NCBI GenBank assembly: GCA_910574635.1
Contig: CAJTCG010000024.1
Location: forward strand, 1-34,009
Direction: 5' to 3'
DNA from: Oscillospiraceae bacterium
Lineage (GTDB): Bacteria > Bacillota > Clostridia > Oscillospirales > Oscillospiraceae
Length of the DNA stretch: 34,009 nucleotides
Part shown: positions 7,348-15,767 of the stretch, one piece after another
Layout: the number at the start of each line of letters is the position of its first letter
Position numbering within the stretch: the first letter of the stretch is position 1
Notes under the pieces: generated by a model
Told to the model about the DNA's origin: nothing
Databases searched by the model: none
Seen by the model: the letters and a program-made list of their open reading frames with translations, nothing else
Position numbers and translations under genes: made by a program

Positions 7348-8286
7348 ATGCGGGACCGCTACGCCAGGAACATCACCTACCTCCGCCTCTCCGTAACGGA
7401 CCTCTGCTCTCTCCGCTGCCGGTACTGCATGCCCGCCGGAGGCGTCCCCAAGCGGGACCGCAGGGACGTCTGCTCTTTGGAGGAACTGGTGGAAATTACC
7501 CAGGCCGCCGTGGACTGCGGCGTCCGCAAGGTCCGCCTCACCGGCGGGGAGCCTTTGGTCCGCCGGGGGATTCTGGATATCTGCCGGGGGATTTCCGCCA
7601 TTTCGGAGGTGGAGGAGCTGTGCCTCACCACCAACGGCGCGGCCCTCTCCCAACTGGCAAAGCCCCTCCGAGAGGCGGGGGTGGACCGGCTGAACGTCAG
7701 CCTGGACACCCTCCGGCCGGACCGATACGCCTACATGACCCGGGCGGGCCGTTTGGAGGAGGCCTTCCGGGGCCTGGAGGCCGCGGCGGAGGCGGGCTTT
7801 ACCGGGACAAAGCTGAACGTGGTGCTGATGAAGGGCTTCAACGAAGACGAGATTCCCGATTTTGTCAGCCTGGCCCGGCGGTATCCCATAGAGGTCCGCT
7901 TTATTGAATTGATGCCCATTGGGGAGGGCGGAACCGCCCAATTCCTCCCCGCCCAGGCGGTGCTGGACGCCTGCCCGGACCTCCGCCCGGCGGAGGGCTC
8001 CGGCGTTGCCCGGCGCTACCGCCCCCCGGACGGGCCGGGGCTGGTGGGGCTGATCGAACCCATGAGCCACCGCTTCTGCAAAAGCTGCGACCGCATCCGG
8101 GTGACGGCGGACGGGAAGCTGAAGCCCTGCCTCCACTCGAACCAGGAGATCCCCCTCCGGGGACTCCACGGCGAGGCCCTGCGCCGGGCCATCCGGGAGG
8201 GCGCGGCCGCCAAGCCGGAGCGGCACCACATGAACGAAACCGGCCGCAGCGAGGCGGGCCGGAACATGCACCAGATTGGAGGCTGA
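7348..8286 (+). CDS. moaA: GTP 3',8-cyclase MoaA
   Basis: This 312-residue radical-SAM enzyme catalyses the first step of molybdopterin synthesis, rearranging GTP to 3',8-cyclo-GTP. It shows the N-terminal radical-SAM motif C20-SLR-C24-RY-C27, the LTGGEPL glycine motif, and the second cluster ligands C244, C247 and C261 in CKSCDRIRV and LKPCL. It ends in the conserved C-terminal GG (HQIGG). The ATG follows AAAGGAGGCCGCC. It is the first gene of an eight-gene operon, and the next start is only 5 bases after its stop. Confidence 0.96.
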   Translation: MRDRYARNITYLRLSVTDLCSLRCRYCMPAGGVPKRDRRDVCSLEELVEITQAAVDCGVRKVRLTGGEPLVRRGILDICRGISAISEVEELCLTTNGAALSQLAKPLREAGVDRLNVSLDTLRPDRYAYMTRAGRLEEAFRGLEAAAEAGFTGTKLNVVLMKGFNEDEIPDFVSLARRYPIEVRFIELMPIGEGGTAQFLPAQAVLDACPDLRPAEGSGVARRYRPPDGPGLVGLIEPMSHRFCKSCDRIRVTADGKLKPCLHSNQEIPLRGLHGEALRRAIREGAAAKPERHHMNETGRSEAGRNMHQIGG

Positions 8287-8291
8287 ACCAG

Positions 8292-8771
8292 ATGGAAAAC
8301 CTGGAATTGACCCACATCAACGAACAGGGCCGGGCCCGCATGGTGGACGTGACCCAAAAAGACGTCACCTTCCGCCAGGCCGAGGCGGAGGGCCGGGTCC
8401 GCGTGAATTCGGAGACACTGGCCCTCATCCGCACCGGCGGGACTCCCAAGGGGGACGTTTTGGCGGTGGCCCAGGTGGCGGGCATCCTGGCCGCCAAGCG
8501 CACCCATGAGCTCATCCCCATGTGCCACCCCCTGCGGCTGACGGCGGTGGACATCGCCTTTACCCTGGAGGAGGAGGCCGTCCATATCCGCTCCAAGGTG
8601 AAGTGCAAGGGGGAGACCGGCGTGGAGATGGAGGCCCTGACGGCGGTTTCCGCCGCGGCGCTGACCATTTACGATATGTGCAAGGCCGTCCAGCGGGACA
8701 TGGAAATCACCGAGATCCGCCTCTGCCGGAAGAGCGGGGGCAAGACCGGCAGCTATGTAAAGGAGTGGTGA
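8292..8771 (+). CDS. moaC: Cyclic pyranopterin monophosphate synthase MoaC
   Basis: This 159-residue protein is the partner of MoaA and turns 3',8-cyclo-GTP into cyclic pyranopterin monophosphate. Diagnostic motifs are all present: MVDVTQK, KRTHELIPMCHPL, GVEMEALTAVSAAALTIYDM, and KSGGKTG near the end. The length is normal. GGAGG at the end of moaA serves as its ribosome site, so the two are tightly coupled. Confidence 0.96.
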   Translation: MENLELTHINEQGRARMVDVTQKDVTFRQAEAEGRVRVNSETLALIRTGGTPKGDVLAVAQVAGILAAKRTHELIPMCHPLRLTAVDIAFTLEEEAVHIRSKVKCKGETGVEMEALTAVSAAALTIYDMCKAVQRDMEITEIRLCRKSGGKTGSYVKEW

Positions 8772-8773
8772 AC

Positions 8774-9214
8774 GTGGCAGAAGTGGTATCCGTCAACATC
8801 AGCGAGAAAAAGGGCACCGTCAAGCGGGAGGTTCCGGAAATCCAACTGAAGCTCCGCCACGGCATCCTGGGAGACGCCCACGCCGGGGACTGGCACCGGC
8901 AGATTTCCCTGCTGGCGGAGGAGAGCGTGGACAAAATGCGCGCCCTGCTGCCGGAGCTTCAGCCGGGGGCTTTCGCGGAAAATATCAACACCCGGGGGCT
9001 GGATTTGAAGTCCCTTCCCATCGGGACCCGGCTCCGGCTGGGGGAGACGGTGGTGGAGGTCACCCAGATCGGCAAGGAGTGCCACAATGACTGTGCGATC
9101 AAAAAAGCCACCGGGAAGTGCGTCATGCCCACGGAGGGCGTCTTCGCCGTGGTGGTGGAGGAAGGGATCGTCCGCAAGGGCGACTCAATTGAGATTATAA
9201 AAGATTCTATATAA
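8774..9214 (+). CDS. MOSC-domain protein
   Basis: This 146-residue stand-alone MOSC domain (molybdenum-cofactor sulfurase C-terminal family) has LRHGILGDAHAGDWHRQISL, the SIG-like loop PGAFAENINTRG, and the conserved cysteine in QIGKECHNDC. MOSC proteins handle sulfur or bind molybdopterin; small clostridial forms occur in molybdenum operons. The GTG at 8774 is preferred because AAGGAG lies 8 bases before it; a GTG at 8768 overlaps the moaC stop. It likely acts in cofactor maturation, perhaps with XdhC. Confidence 0.88.
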   Translation: MAEVVSVNISEKKGTVKREVPEIQLKLRHGILGDAHAGDWHRQISLLAEESVDKMRALLPELQPGAFAENINTRGLDLKSLPIGTRLRLGETVVEVTQIGKECHNDCAIKKATGKCVMPTEGVFAVVVEEGIVRKGDSIEIIKDSI

Positions 9215-9226
9215 GGAGCGAGCGCC

Positions 9227-10246
9227 ATGAAGCTGATCGCGACACAAGAAGCCGTGGGCCACGTCCTCTGCCACGATATGACCCAGATCATTCCGGGAAC
9301 GTACAAGGACGCCCGCTTCCGCAAGGGCCATGTGGTCCAGGCGGAGGACATCCCCGTCCTCCTTTCCATGGGCAAGGAGCACCTCTATGTCTGGGAGATG
9401 GCCCCCGGCATGGTCCACGAAAACGACGCGGCGGAGCGCCTCTGCGCCCTCTGCCGGAACGAGAGCATGGACCGGAGCGCGGTGAAGGAGGGGAAAATCG
9501 AGCTCACCGCCGCGGCAGACGGCCTGCTTCTTGTGGACAGCGCCCGGCTGAACGCCGTCAACGCCCTGGAGGACATCCTGATCGCCACCCGCCACGGCGG
9601 CACGGCGGTTCGCAAGGGGGACAAGCTGGCGGGGACGCGGGTGATCCCCCTGGTCATTGAGGAGGAGAAGCTCCGCCGGGCGGAGGACGCCGCCGGGGAC
9701 CGGCCCCTGCTGGAGCTGCGTCCCTGGAAGCTGAAAACCGCCGCCGTCGTCGCCACGGGCAGCGAGGTGGCCAAGGGCCTGATTCAAGACGCCTTTACCC
9801 CGGTGGTGGAGCGGAAGCTGGCGGCGTTCGGCATCGAAACCATCGAGCGCCGGACACCGGGGGACGGCGTCGAGGCGGTGAAAGACGCCATTTTGGAGGT
9901 CAAGGCCGCCCGCCCGGACCTGATTCTCTGCACCGGCGGCATGAGCGTGGACCCCGACGACAACACCCCCGGGGCCGTGAAGCGCAGCGGGGCGGATATT
10001 GTGGACTACGGCGCGCCCGTCCTGCCGGGGGCCATGTTCCTGCTGGGGTATTTTAAGGACGGAACCCCTATCCTGGGCCTTCCCGGCTGCGTCATGTACG
10101 CCAAGCGGACCATCTTCGACCTGGTCCTGCCCAAGATCGCCGCCGGGGTCCCCATTGCCCGAAAGGACCTCACCTCCCTGGGCGAAGGCGGGCTGTGCCT
10201 GGGCTGCGAGGTCTGCACTTACCCCAACTGCGGGTTTGGGAAGTAG
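9227..10246 (+). CDS. MoeA-like molybdopterin-binding protein
   Basis: This 339-residue protein has an N-terminal MoeA-type part and a MoaB/Mog molybdopterin-binding fold (about 170-310) with VVATGSEVAKG, ILCTGGMSVDPDDNTPGAV and ILGLPGCVMYAKRTIFDL. MoeA inserts molybdenum into adenylylated molybdopterin. It is shorter than E. coli MoeA (411 residues), lacks the usual C-terminal domain, and instead ends with a Cys motif LGCEVCTYPNCGFGK. This belongs to a clostridial MoeA-like variant. The start has AAGGAGCGAGCGCC upstream. It lies between MOSC and the molybdate transporter genes. Confidence 0.88.
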   Translation: MKLIATQEAVGHVLCHDMTQIIPGTYKDARFRKGHVVQAEDIPVLLSMGKEHLYVWEMAPGMVHENDAAERLCALCRNESMDRSAVKEGKIELTAAADGLLLVDSARLNAVNALEDILIATRHGGTAVRKGDKLAGTRVIPLVIEEEKLRRAEDAAGDRPLLELRPWKLKTAAVVATGSEVAKGLIQDAFTPVVERKLAAFGIETIERRTPGDGVEAVKDAILEVKAARPDLILCTGGMSVDPDDNTPGAVKRSGADIVDYGAPVLPGAMFLLGYFKDGTPILGLPGCVMYAKRTIFDLVLPKIAAGVPIARKDLTSLGEGGLCLGCEVCTYPNCGFGK

Positions 10247-10300
10247 CCCCAGGGGCGCCGCCCCTGGACCCCGCCGCCTTTGAAAAGGCGGGCGAAACTT
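10247..10300 (+). repeat. Two hairpins between moeA-like and modA
   Basis: CCAGGGGC/GCCCCTGG (10249-10267) and CCGCCTT/AAGGCGG (10274-10291) follow one after the other. The second is followed by a weakly T-rich stretch (CGAAACTTTTATT). It could partly terminate or stabilise mRNA ends within the operon. Confidence 0.55.
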
Positions 10301-10332
10301 TTATTCCGCGTGATAGGAAGAGGAGAACAACG

Positions 10333-11166
10333 ATGAAACGAGGATGGATCCTGATTTTGACCCTGGCTCTGTCCCTGACCGCCTGCGGCGGTTCCAAGAA
10401 CAGCGGCGCGGAGCTGACCGTCTTTGCCGCCGCCTCCTTGCAGGAGACCCTGACGGAGATCGGCGAGAATTACCAAAGGGAACACCCCGGCGTCACTCTG
10501 GTATTCAACTTCGATTCCTCCGGCACGCTGAAAACACAGATTGAAGAGGGTGCGGACTGCGATATTTTCATCTCCGCCGGGCAGAAGCAGATGAACCAGC
10601 TGGACGCCGCCGCCGCTCCCGCCGTCAATGCCGATGCCCCGGAGGAAAACGCGGAAGACAGCCTGGATTTTATTGCCTCCAATACCCGCTTCAATCTTCT
10701 GGAGAACAAGGTCGCCCTGGTGGTCCCGGAGGGAAATCCGGCGGGCATTCAAAACTTTGGCGGTTTGAAAGCCGCCCTGGAAGCCGGAGACGTCCTCCTG
10801 GCCATGGGGAACGAGGACGTGCCCGTGGGACAGTACACCCAGAAGATTTTCGCCTATTTCGGGCTGGATGAGGCGGCCCTCAACGCCGCCGGGGTTTTGA
10901 CCTACGGCTCCAACGTCAAGGAGGTCACCACCCAGGTATCCGAAGGGGCGGTGGACTGCGGGATCATCTACGGGACCGATGCGTTTTCCGCCGGACTCAC
11001 CGTGGTGGACACCGCTACGGCGGAGATGTGCGGGCAGGTCATCTACCCCGCCGCTGCGCTGAAAAACAGCAAATTTCCCGAAGAGGCCCAGGCCTTCCTG
11101 GACTACCTCCGCACCCCCGCCGCCGGGGCCGTGCTGGAGGCCGTGGGCTTCACGCCCCTGGGATAA
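10333..11166 (+). CDS. modA: Molybdate ABC transporter, substrate-binding lipoprotein ModA
   Basis: This 277-residue protein starts with a lipoprotein signal (LALSLTAC, lipidated Cys18). The ModA fold follows: LTVFAAASLQETLTEI, FNFDSSGTLKTQIEEGADCD, and the C-terminal CGIIYGTDAFSAG. ModA captures molybdate (or tungstate) outside the membrane and delivers it to ModB. The ATG at 10333 follows AGGAGAACAACG. An insertion rich in Ala/Asn/Glu (about 93-118) lies in the surface loop after the DIFISAG motif. modB starts 19 bases downstream. Confidence 0.94.
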   Translation: MKRGWILILTLALSLTACGGSKNSGAELTVFAAASLQETLTEIGENYQREHPGVTLVFNFDSSGTLKTQIEEGADCDIFISAGQKQMNQLDAAAAPAVNADAPEENAEDSLDFIASNTRFNLLENKVALVVPEGNPAGIQNFGGLKAALEAGDVLLAMGNEDVPVGQYTQKIFAYFGLDEAALNAAGVLTYGSNVKEVTTQVSEGAVDCGIIYGTDAFSAGLTVVDTATAEMCGQVIYPAAALKNSKFPEEAQAFLDYLRTPAAGAVLEAVGFTPLG

Positions 11167-11185
11167 CAAAAGCGGGAGGGCCCCT

Positions 11186-11854
11186 ATGGACTGGTTTCCC
11201 CTTTACAACTCCATCCGTATTGCCGCTGTTTCCACGGTGCTGGTGTTCTTCCTGGGCGTCTTTGCCGCCCAGGCCATCGCCCGCGCCCCCCGGCTGGTAA
11301 AAGGCGTGCTGGACGTGGTCCTCACCCTGCCCCTGGTGCTGCCCCCCACGGTGGTGGGCTGGCTGCTGCTGCTGGTCCTGGGGCCCCGGCGGCCCCTGGG
11401 GGGGTGGTTTCTGGAAACCTTCGGCCTCCGGCTGGCCATGACCTGGCAGTCCGGTGTCTTTGCCGCCGTGGCGGTGAGCTTCCCCCTGATGTACCGCACC
11501 GCCCGGGGGGCCTTCGAGTCCTTCGACCAGACCCTGGCCCAGGCGGGCCGGACCCTGGGACTCAGCAATTTCTATATCTTCTGGCGGGTCCAGATGCCCG
11601 TCTGCCGCCAGGGCATTCTGGCGGGGACGGTGCTGGCCTTCGCCCGGGCCCTGGGGGAGTACGGGGCCACGTCCATGCTGGCGGGCTACACCCCCGGCCG
11701 CACCGCCACCGTCTCCACCACCGTCTATCAGCTCTGGCGCACCGGGCAGGACGCCCTGGCCTTTCGCTGGGTGCTGGTGAACCTGGGGATCTCCGCCGCC
11801 GTGCTGCTGGCGGTAAACCTGCTGGAGCGAAAGGAGGGGCGCTCATGGCCCTGA
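11186..11854 (+). CDS. modB: Molybdate ABC transporter, permease ModB
   Basis: This 222-residue protein has five or six membrane segments and the permease EAA-like loop GRTLGLSNFYIFWRVQMPVC, followed by ALGEYGATSMLAG, which is highly conserved in ModB. It forms the membrane channel for molybdate with ModC. GGGAGGGCCCCT precedes the ATG. Its last codons overlap the start of modC by 10 bases, so the two are coupled. Confidence 0.94.
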   Translation: MDWFPLYNSIRIAAVSTVLVFFLGVFAAQAIARAPRLVKGVLDVVLTLPLVLPPTVVGWLLLLVLGPRRPLGGWFLETFGLRLAMTWQSGVFAAVAVSFPLMYRTARGAFESFDQTLAQAGRTLGLSNFYIFWRVQMPVCRQGILAGTVLAFARALGEYGATSMLAGYTPGRTATVSTTVYQLWRTGQDALAFRWVLVNLGISAAVLLAVNLLERKEGRSWP

Positions 11855-12897
11855 CCGCCCGGATACAAAAGCGTTACGGGGACTTCCTCCTGGACGTGGA
11901 CTTCACGGCGGAGGACGGAGCGGCCCTGGCCCTGCTGGGGGCCTCCGGCTGCGGGAAGAGCGCGACCCTCAAATGTGTCGCCGGCATCGACCGGCCGGAC
12001 CGGGGGCGGATTGCGCTGGACGGACGGGTCCTTTTTGACAGCGCGGCGGGAGTGAACCTCCCGCCCCAGCAGCGCCGGGTGGGCTTCCTCTTTCAAAGCT
12101 ACGCCCTGTTTCCCCACATGACGGTGGAGCGGAACGTGGCCGTCTGCCTGGGCCGCATGGACAAGCGGCGGCGCCGTGAGCGGACGGCGGAGCTGCTGGC
12201 CCTTTTGCATCTGGAGGATCAGGCGGACCTCTATCCCCGGCAGCTCTCCGGGGGGCAGCAGCAGCGGGCGGCCCTGGCCCGCATTCTGGCGGCGAAGCCT
12301 GGGGTTTTGCTGCTGGACGAGCCCTTTTCCGCCCTGGACGGCTTTTTGAAATGGCAGCTGGAGCAGGAGCTCCGGGAGGTTCTGGAGCGCTTCCCAGGCC
12401 CCGCCGTCTGGGTCAGCCACGACCGGGGGGAGGTTTACCGGAACTGCTCCCGGGTCTGCGTGCTGGAGGACGGGAAGTCCGCTCCGGCGGCGTCCATGGC
12501 GGAGCTGATGGCAAACCCCGGCACCGTCGCCGCCGCGCGGCTCTCCGGGTGCAAAAACTTCGCCCCTGTCCGCCCCGGCCCCGCCCCGGGGCTGGTGGAG
12601 GTTCCGGCCTGGGGGCTGGTCCTTCGCGCCCCCTGGCGGGAGGGAGCCGCGGCCGTAGGCCTCCGGGCTGACCGCATCCGCCCGGAGGAGGCGGGGGCGG
12701 TCAACGCCTTCCCCTGTCAAATCCTCCGGGTAACGGAGGACGTATCTTCCGTGTTCGCCGCCCTCCGCCCGGAGGCGGCTTCCCCCGGGGCCCCGCCCCT
12801 CTGGATGGAGCTGGCAAAAGACGCCTGGGCCGCCCTGCCGGACCGGGAGCGCCTTTGGGCGGCGGTCCGCCCGGAGGACCTGATGTTATTGAAATAG
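11845..12897 (+). CDS. modC: Molybdate ABC transporter, ATPase ModC
   Basis: This 350-residue ATPase has Walker A GASGCGKS, Q-loop LFQSYALFPHM, signature LSGGQQQR, Walker B VLLLDEP and switch His in VSHDRGE. The C-terminal ~120 residues form a divergent TOBE/Mop-like regulatory region. It energises ModAB. The ATG at 11845, with AAAGGAGGGGCGCTC before it, lies within the end of modB. The Ser/Ala change in Walker A (GKSAT rather than GKST) does not affect the key lysine. Confidence 0.94.
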   Translation: MALTARIQKRYGDFLLDVDFTAEDGAALALLGASGCGKSATLKCVAGIDRPDRGRIALDGRVLFDSAAGVNLPPQQRRVGFLFQSYALFPHMTVERNVAVCLGRMDKRRRRERTAELLALLHLEDQADLYPRQLSGGQQQRAALARILAAKPGVLLLDEPFSALDGFLKWQLEQELREVLERFPGPAVWVSHDRGEVYRNCSRVCVLEDGKSAPAASMAELMANPGTVAAARLSGCKNFAPVRPGPAPGLVEVPAWGLVLRAPWREGAAAVGLRADRIRPEEAGAVNAFPCQILRVTEDVSSVFAALRPEAASPGAPPLWMELAKDAWAALPDRERLWAAVRPEDLMLLK

Positions 12898-12910
12898 GAG
12901 GAGATTTCAT

Positions 12911-13408
12911 TTGTATACCGCCGCCGTCCTCACCGTCAGCGACCGGAGCTTCCGGGGCCAGCGCCCCGACGAAGCGGGCCCGCTGGTATGCTCCCTGCTG
13001 GAGGAGGCAGGATATTCCATTCTGGAAACCGGCGTCGTCCCCGATGAGCAGCCGGACATTGAAGCCGCCCTCGTCCGCCTGGCGGACCAAACCGGAGCCG
13101 CCCTGGTGGTGACCACCGGTGGCACCGGCTTCTCCCCCCGGGACGTGACCCCGGAGGCCACCCTGGCCGTCTGCGAGCGTCTGACCCCCGGCATCCCGGA
13201 GGCCATGCGGGCCGCGTCCCTGGCCATCACCCCCCGAGCGATGCTCTCCCGGGCGGCGGCGGGCATCCGGGGCGGGACCCTCATTATCAACCTCCCCGGC
13301 AGCCCCAAGGCGGCCCGGGAAAACCTGGAAGCGGTGCTGCCCGCCTTGGAGCACGGCTTGAAGATGCTTCTGGGCGGGCCCGCCGATTGTACCTCCGCCT
13401 TTTCGTGA
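12911..13408 (+). CDS. mogA: MogA/MoaB-family molybdopterin adenylyltransferase
   Basis: This 165-residue protein has the MoCF-binding fold: AAVLTVSDRSFRG, VVTTGGTGFSPRDVTPEAT and LIINLPGSPKAARENLEAVL. It activates molybdopterin with ATP before metal insertion by MoeA. MogA and MoaB are hard to tell apart by sequence, so the symbol is provisional. It starts with TTG at 12911, supported by GGAGGAG 8 bases upstream and by the usual N-terminal MYTAAVLTVSD. It is the last gene of the operon; a strong terminator follows. Confidence 0.9.
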   Translation: MYTAAVLTVSDRSFRGQRPDEAGPLVCSLLEEAGYSILETGVVPDEQPDIEAALVRLADQTGAALVVTTGGTGFSPRDVTPEATLAVCERLTPGIPEAMRAASLAITPRAMLSRAAAGIRGGTLIINLPGSPKAARENLEAVLPALEHGLKMLLGGPADCTSAFS

Positions 13409-13410
13409 AA

Positions 13411-13445
13411 AGAATCCTCCCGCCCAAGGGGCGGGAGGATTCTTT
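13411..13445. terminator. Bidirectional terminator between mogA and xdhC
   Basis: AGAATCCTCCCGCC and GGCGGGAGGATTCT form a perfect stem with a very short loop, followed by TTTC. It is flanked by convergent genes. Confidence 0.88.
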
Positions 13446-13452
13446 CTATACT

Positions 13453-14430
13453 TTATAAATGTGATGGGCAGCTATGCCCCGCCTTCCCGGCGGCCTCCCG
13501 CCGGAGGGCCCGCTCATAGATCAGCTCCCCGGTGATGCTGACGGCGATTTCCTCCGGCGTCACCGCCTTGATGGCGGTACCGATGGGGGTGTGGACCCGC
13601 CGGGTTGCCTCCTCCGAAATGCCCGCCTCCCGGAGCCTTCCGTTGACATAGGCGGTCTTCGTCCGGGAGCCCATGACCCCCACGTAGCGAAGGGGCCGCC
13701 GGAGGAGCTGCTCCTCCACCTCGAAGTCATGGCTGTGGCCGCTGGTCATGACCACGGCGTAGTCCTCCGCCGTCAGCTCCAATCCTCCGGCGATATCGGT
13801 ATACGCGCGGCACACCACCGCCTCCGCCTCCGGGAAGCGCTCTTTACAGGCAAACTCCGGCCTGTCGTCGAACACTACCACCCGGAAGCCCACGCTCCGC
13901 AGAACCGGAACCAGGGCCAAGGCACAGTGCCCGCCGCCGAAGATCACCACCCGTTCCCCCACCGGCAGAGGGAAGGTTAACCGTTCCCCGTCCCAGACGG
14001 GACCTGCGGGGCCCGCCTCCAGCAGGGCCGGGTCCGCCCCGGCCTCCAGGGCCAGCCAGCCGCTCCGGTGGGCCTCCAGCCGCTTTAAAACCTCTTGGGC
14101 CACGCTCCGCCAGCTCCCGCTGTCACGGGGGATGCGCTGGAAGAGCACGGTCTGCTCTCCGCCGCAGACGGAATCCAATTCCCCGCCGTGGCGGAGCTCC
14201 AGGCGGCGGACGGCGGACCGCCCCTCACGCAGCAGCTCCGCCGCGAAAGCCAGGGCCTGGGCCTCCCCCGGCCCGCCGCCGATGGTCCCGGCCATCAGGC
14301 CCTCCCGGCCCGCCAAAAGCTGGGACCCGGCCCCCCGGGGGGTGGACCCCTGAGCCAAGACCACCGTCACCAGCACGGCGTCCTCCCCCCCGTCCAGCAG
14401 GGCCAGCAGATTTTCAAAGATCATGCGCAT
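13453..14430 (-). CDS. xdhC: XdhC/CoxI-family molybdoenzyme maturation factor
   Basis: This 325-residue protein has the XdhC/CoxI N-terminal domain (VVLAQGSTPRGAGSQLL, AGTIGGGPGEA) and a C-terminal Rossmann domain (VVIFGGGHCALALVPVLRSV, VMTSGHSHDFEVEEQLLRRP, YVGVMGSRTK). XdhC proteins bind molybdenum cofactor, help sulfurate it and insert it into xanthine-dehydrogenase-type hydroxylases. Its place opposite the cofactor operon suggests that the host has such a hydroxylase elsewhere. The ATG has AAAGGAGCGCCCTT before it. It lies 37 bases after the preceding minus-strand gene and may share its transcript. Confidence 0.92.
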   Translation of the reverse strand: MRMIFENLLALLDGGEDAVLVTVVLAQGSTPRGAGSQLLAGREGLMAGTIGGGPGEAQALAFAAELLREGRSAVRRLELRHGGELDSVCGGEQTVLFQRIPRDSGSWRSVAQEVLKRLEAHRSGWLALEAGADPALLEAGPAGPVWDGERLTFPLPVGERVVIFGGGHCALALVPVLRSVGFRVVVFDDRPEFACKERFPEAEAVVCRAYTDIAGGLELTAEDYAVVMTSGHSHDFEVEEQLLRRPLRYVGVMGSRTKTAYVNGRLREAGISEEATRRVHTPIGTAIKAVTPEEIAVSITGELIYERALRREAAGKAGHSCPSHL

Positions 14431-14467
14431 AAGGGCGCTCCTTTCTTATGAGAGGGAAATCCGGGGC

Positions 14468-14740
14468 CTACCGGCTTTCCAGGTTCCCGGAAAGCACCAT
14501 CTCCCGGGTCAGCGGCGTACCATCCGGCAGCTCCACCGTAATGGAGTGCCAAAGAGATCCGCCGCGTTCGTCCTCCTGCGCCTCATGGCTGTAGTGCATG
14601 GAGACGCTGTGGACCGTGGTCCGGGGGGACAGCTCCGCATAGAGCTCCATGGCCCGGTCCGCCATGGCCTCCCGCATGGCTGCTTCCTCCGGGACCGGGG
14701 TGCTGTTCCTGTCCCCGAAGTCGATGCGGATCTCCACCAC
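14468..14740 (-). CDS. Hypothetical protein, 90 residues
   Basis: I do not recognise this family. The protein is soluble and acidic (MVEIRIDFGD, then a helical stretch EEAAMREAMADRAMELYAEL, then probable strands with HSVSMHYSHEAQEDE and SLWHSITVELPDG). It starts at GTG 14740 with GGGAGG upstream and lies 27 bases after the TraX-family gene, so it is probably co-transcribed with it. Normal start, stop and coding character make it a likely real gene. Confidence 0.6.
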   Translation of the reverse strand: MVEIRIDFGDRNSTPVPEEAAMREAMADRAMELYAELSPRTTVHSVSMHYSHEAQEDERGGSLWHSITVELPDGTPLTREMVLSGNLESR

Positions 14741-14767
14741 CGGCGCGGCCTCCCTTCCGCTCTCCCG

Positions 14768-15619
14768 TCAGCCTCCCGCCAAAAGCGGATACGCCGCCCA
14801 GGACAGCGCGTATAAGATGTAGACATGAGCGGGGTAGAAGGCGTAAAAGAAAGCCTTCGGCCCCCGGCCCCGTTCTCCATTGTAACACAGCATCAAAGCC
14901 ACCGCAAGGGCCCCGTACCACTCGTAGGCGGTGGTAAACATCATAGTCCAGTGAAACTCCGGGGATTGGAACAGCAAAAGCAGGGGAAGCAGGAAGGAAA
15001 ACACCATCGTTCCCGCCACGAAAGCCCCGGCCTGGACCCTCCGGTTCCGGCGGAACGCATAGAGAAGCACGCCTGTTGCAATGACGGAAATGCTGGCGTC
15101 CGGGTTGCTGTTCCACATGGGCAGGAGGGTATAGCCCAGGGCGAGCAGGGGCATCTGGAGGGCGTGCACGCCCCGCATCAGAAGCCCCGCCAGAATGGGC
15201 CACGCCAGGGGCAGGACCACCGCCGCCAGCCCCGGGCCCCAGCGCTTTTCCCCCAGCCAGTCGATCCCCTGAAAAACCACCATTAAAATGGCAAAGGAGG
15301 TCATCATGCCGTTCATGGGATAGAATCCGTCGGGCCGGATCGGAAGAAGGCCGCATAGCATCAAAAGCAGCAGGCCGGACATCAGAAGGTGGATTGCGTA
15401 TACTTTCATGAAGTACCGCCTTCGGTCATGCGTATGGGAAAATCCCTCCACCAGGCAGAACAGGAACAGCGGCGCGGCCAGCCGTCCTGCCATGCTGAAC
15501 CACTCCGGCACCCGTCCTGTGTAAGCGAAGAAATAGTGAATGTGGTCCAGGACCATCAAAATCAGGGCAATCCATTTCAGCCCTGTGGAGCTGAGGCCCC
15601 TTGTTCGTATACTCTCCAT
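14768..15619 (-). CDS. TraX-family membrane protein
   Basis: This 283-residue protein has about eight hydrophobic segments and the TraX (PF05857) opening GLKWIALILMVLDHIHYFF, plus FPMYP-like ends (FFYAFYPAHVYILYALSW). F-plasmid TraX acetylates pilin; chromosomal relatives are acyltransferase-like membrane proteins of unknown substrate. The start at 15619 is chosen for AAAGGAAGC 8 bases upstream; the ATG at 15637 lacks a ribosome site. It has its own promoter and is followed by the 90-residue gene and xdhC on the same strand. No conjugation genes are nearby, so it is not part of a transfer system here. Confidence 0.88.
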   Translation of the reverse strand: MESIRTRGLSSTGLKWIALILMVLDHIHYFFAYTGRVPEWFSMAGRLAAPLFLFCLVEGFSHTHDRRRYFMKVYAIHLLMSGLLLLMLCGLLPIRPDGFYPMNGMMTSFAILMVVFQGIDWLGEKRWGPGLAAVVLPLAWPILAGLLMRGVHALQMPLLALGYTLLPMWNSNPDASISVIATGVLLYAFRRNRRVQAGAFVAGTMVFSFLLPLLLLFQSPEFHWTMMFTTAYEWYGALAVALMLCYNGERGRGPKAFFYAFYPAHVYILYALSWAAYPLLAGG

Positions 15620-15664
15620 GCGCGTGCTTCCTTTCATTTTGTATTATTGAGTTGGTGTATTGCT

Positions 15665-15693
15665 ATAATAATACAGTCATAAAAGAAAGTCAA
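15665..15693 (-). promoter_or_regulatory. Sigma-A promoter for the TraX-family gene
   Basis: Minus strand TTGACT (15693-15688), 17-bp spacer, TATTAT (15670-15665), about 45 bases before the chosen start. Confidence 0.7.
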
Positions 15694-15697
15694 CCCT

Positions 15698-15733
15698 AAA
15701 AAGACCCGCGCCCGGTCGAGGACCGGGCGCGGG
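15698..15733 (-). terminator. Terminator of the lysine transporter gene
   Basis: A 12-13 bp stem of CCCGCGCCCGGTC with its complement, followed on the minus strand by TCTTTTTAGG. It lies just downstream of the transporter stop. Confidence 0.88.
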
Positions 15734-15767
15734 CAGAAGGAAGGTGGAGTTCCTTCCGGGGGCCGGC

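Noticed and set aside
14768..15619. Part of a conjugation system because of the TraX family name
   Set aside because: No pilus or transfer genes are nearby, and chromosomal TraX-like acyltransferase proteins are common in gut Firmicutes.
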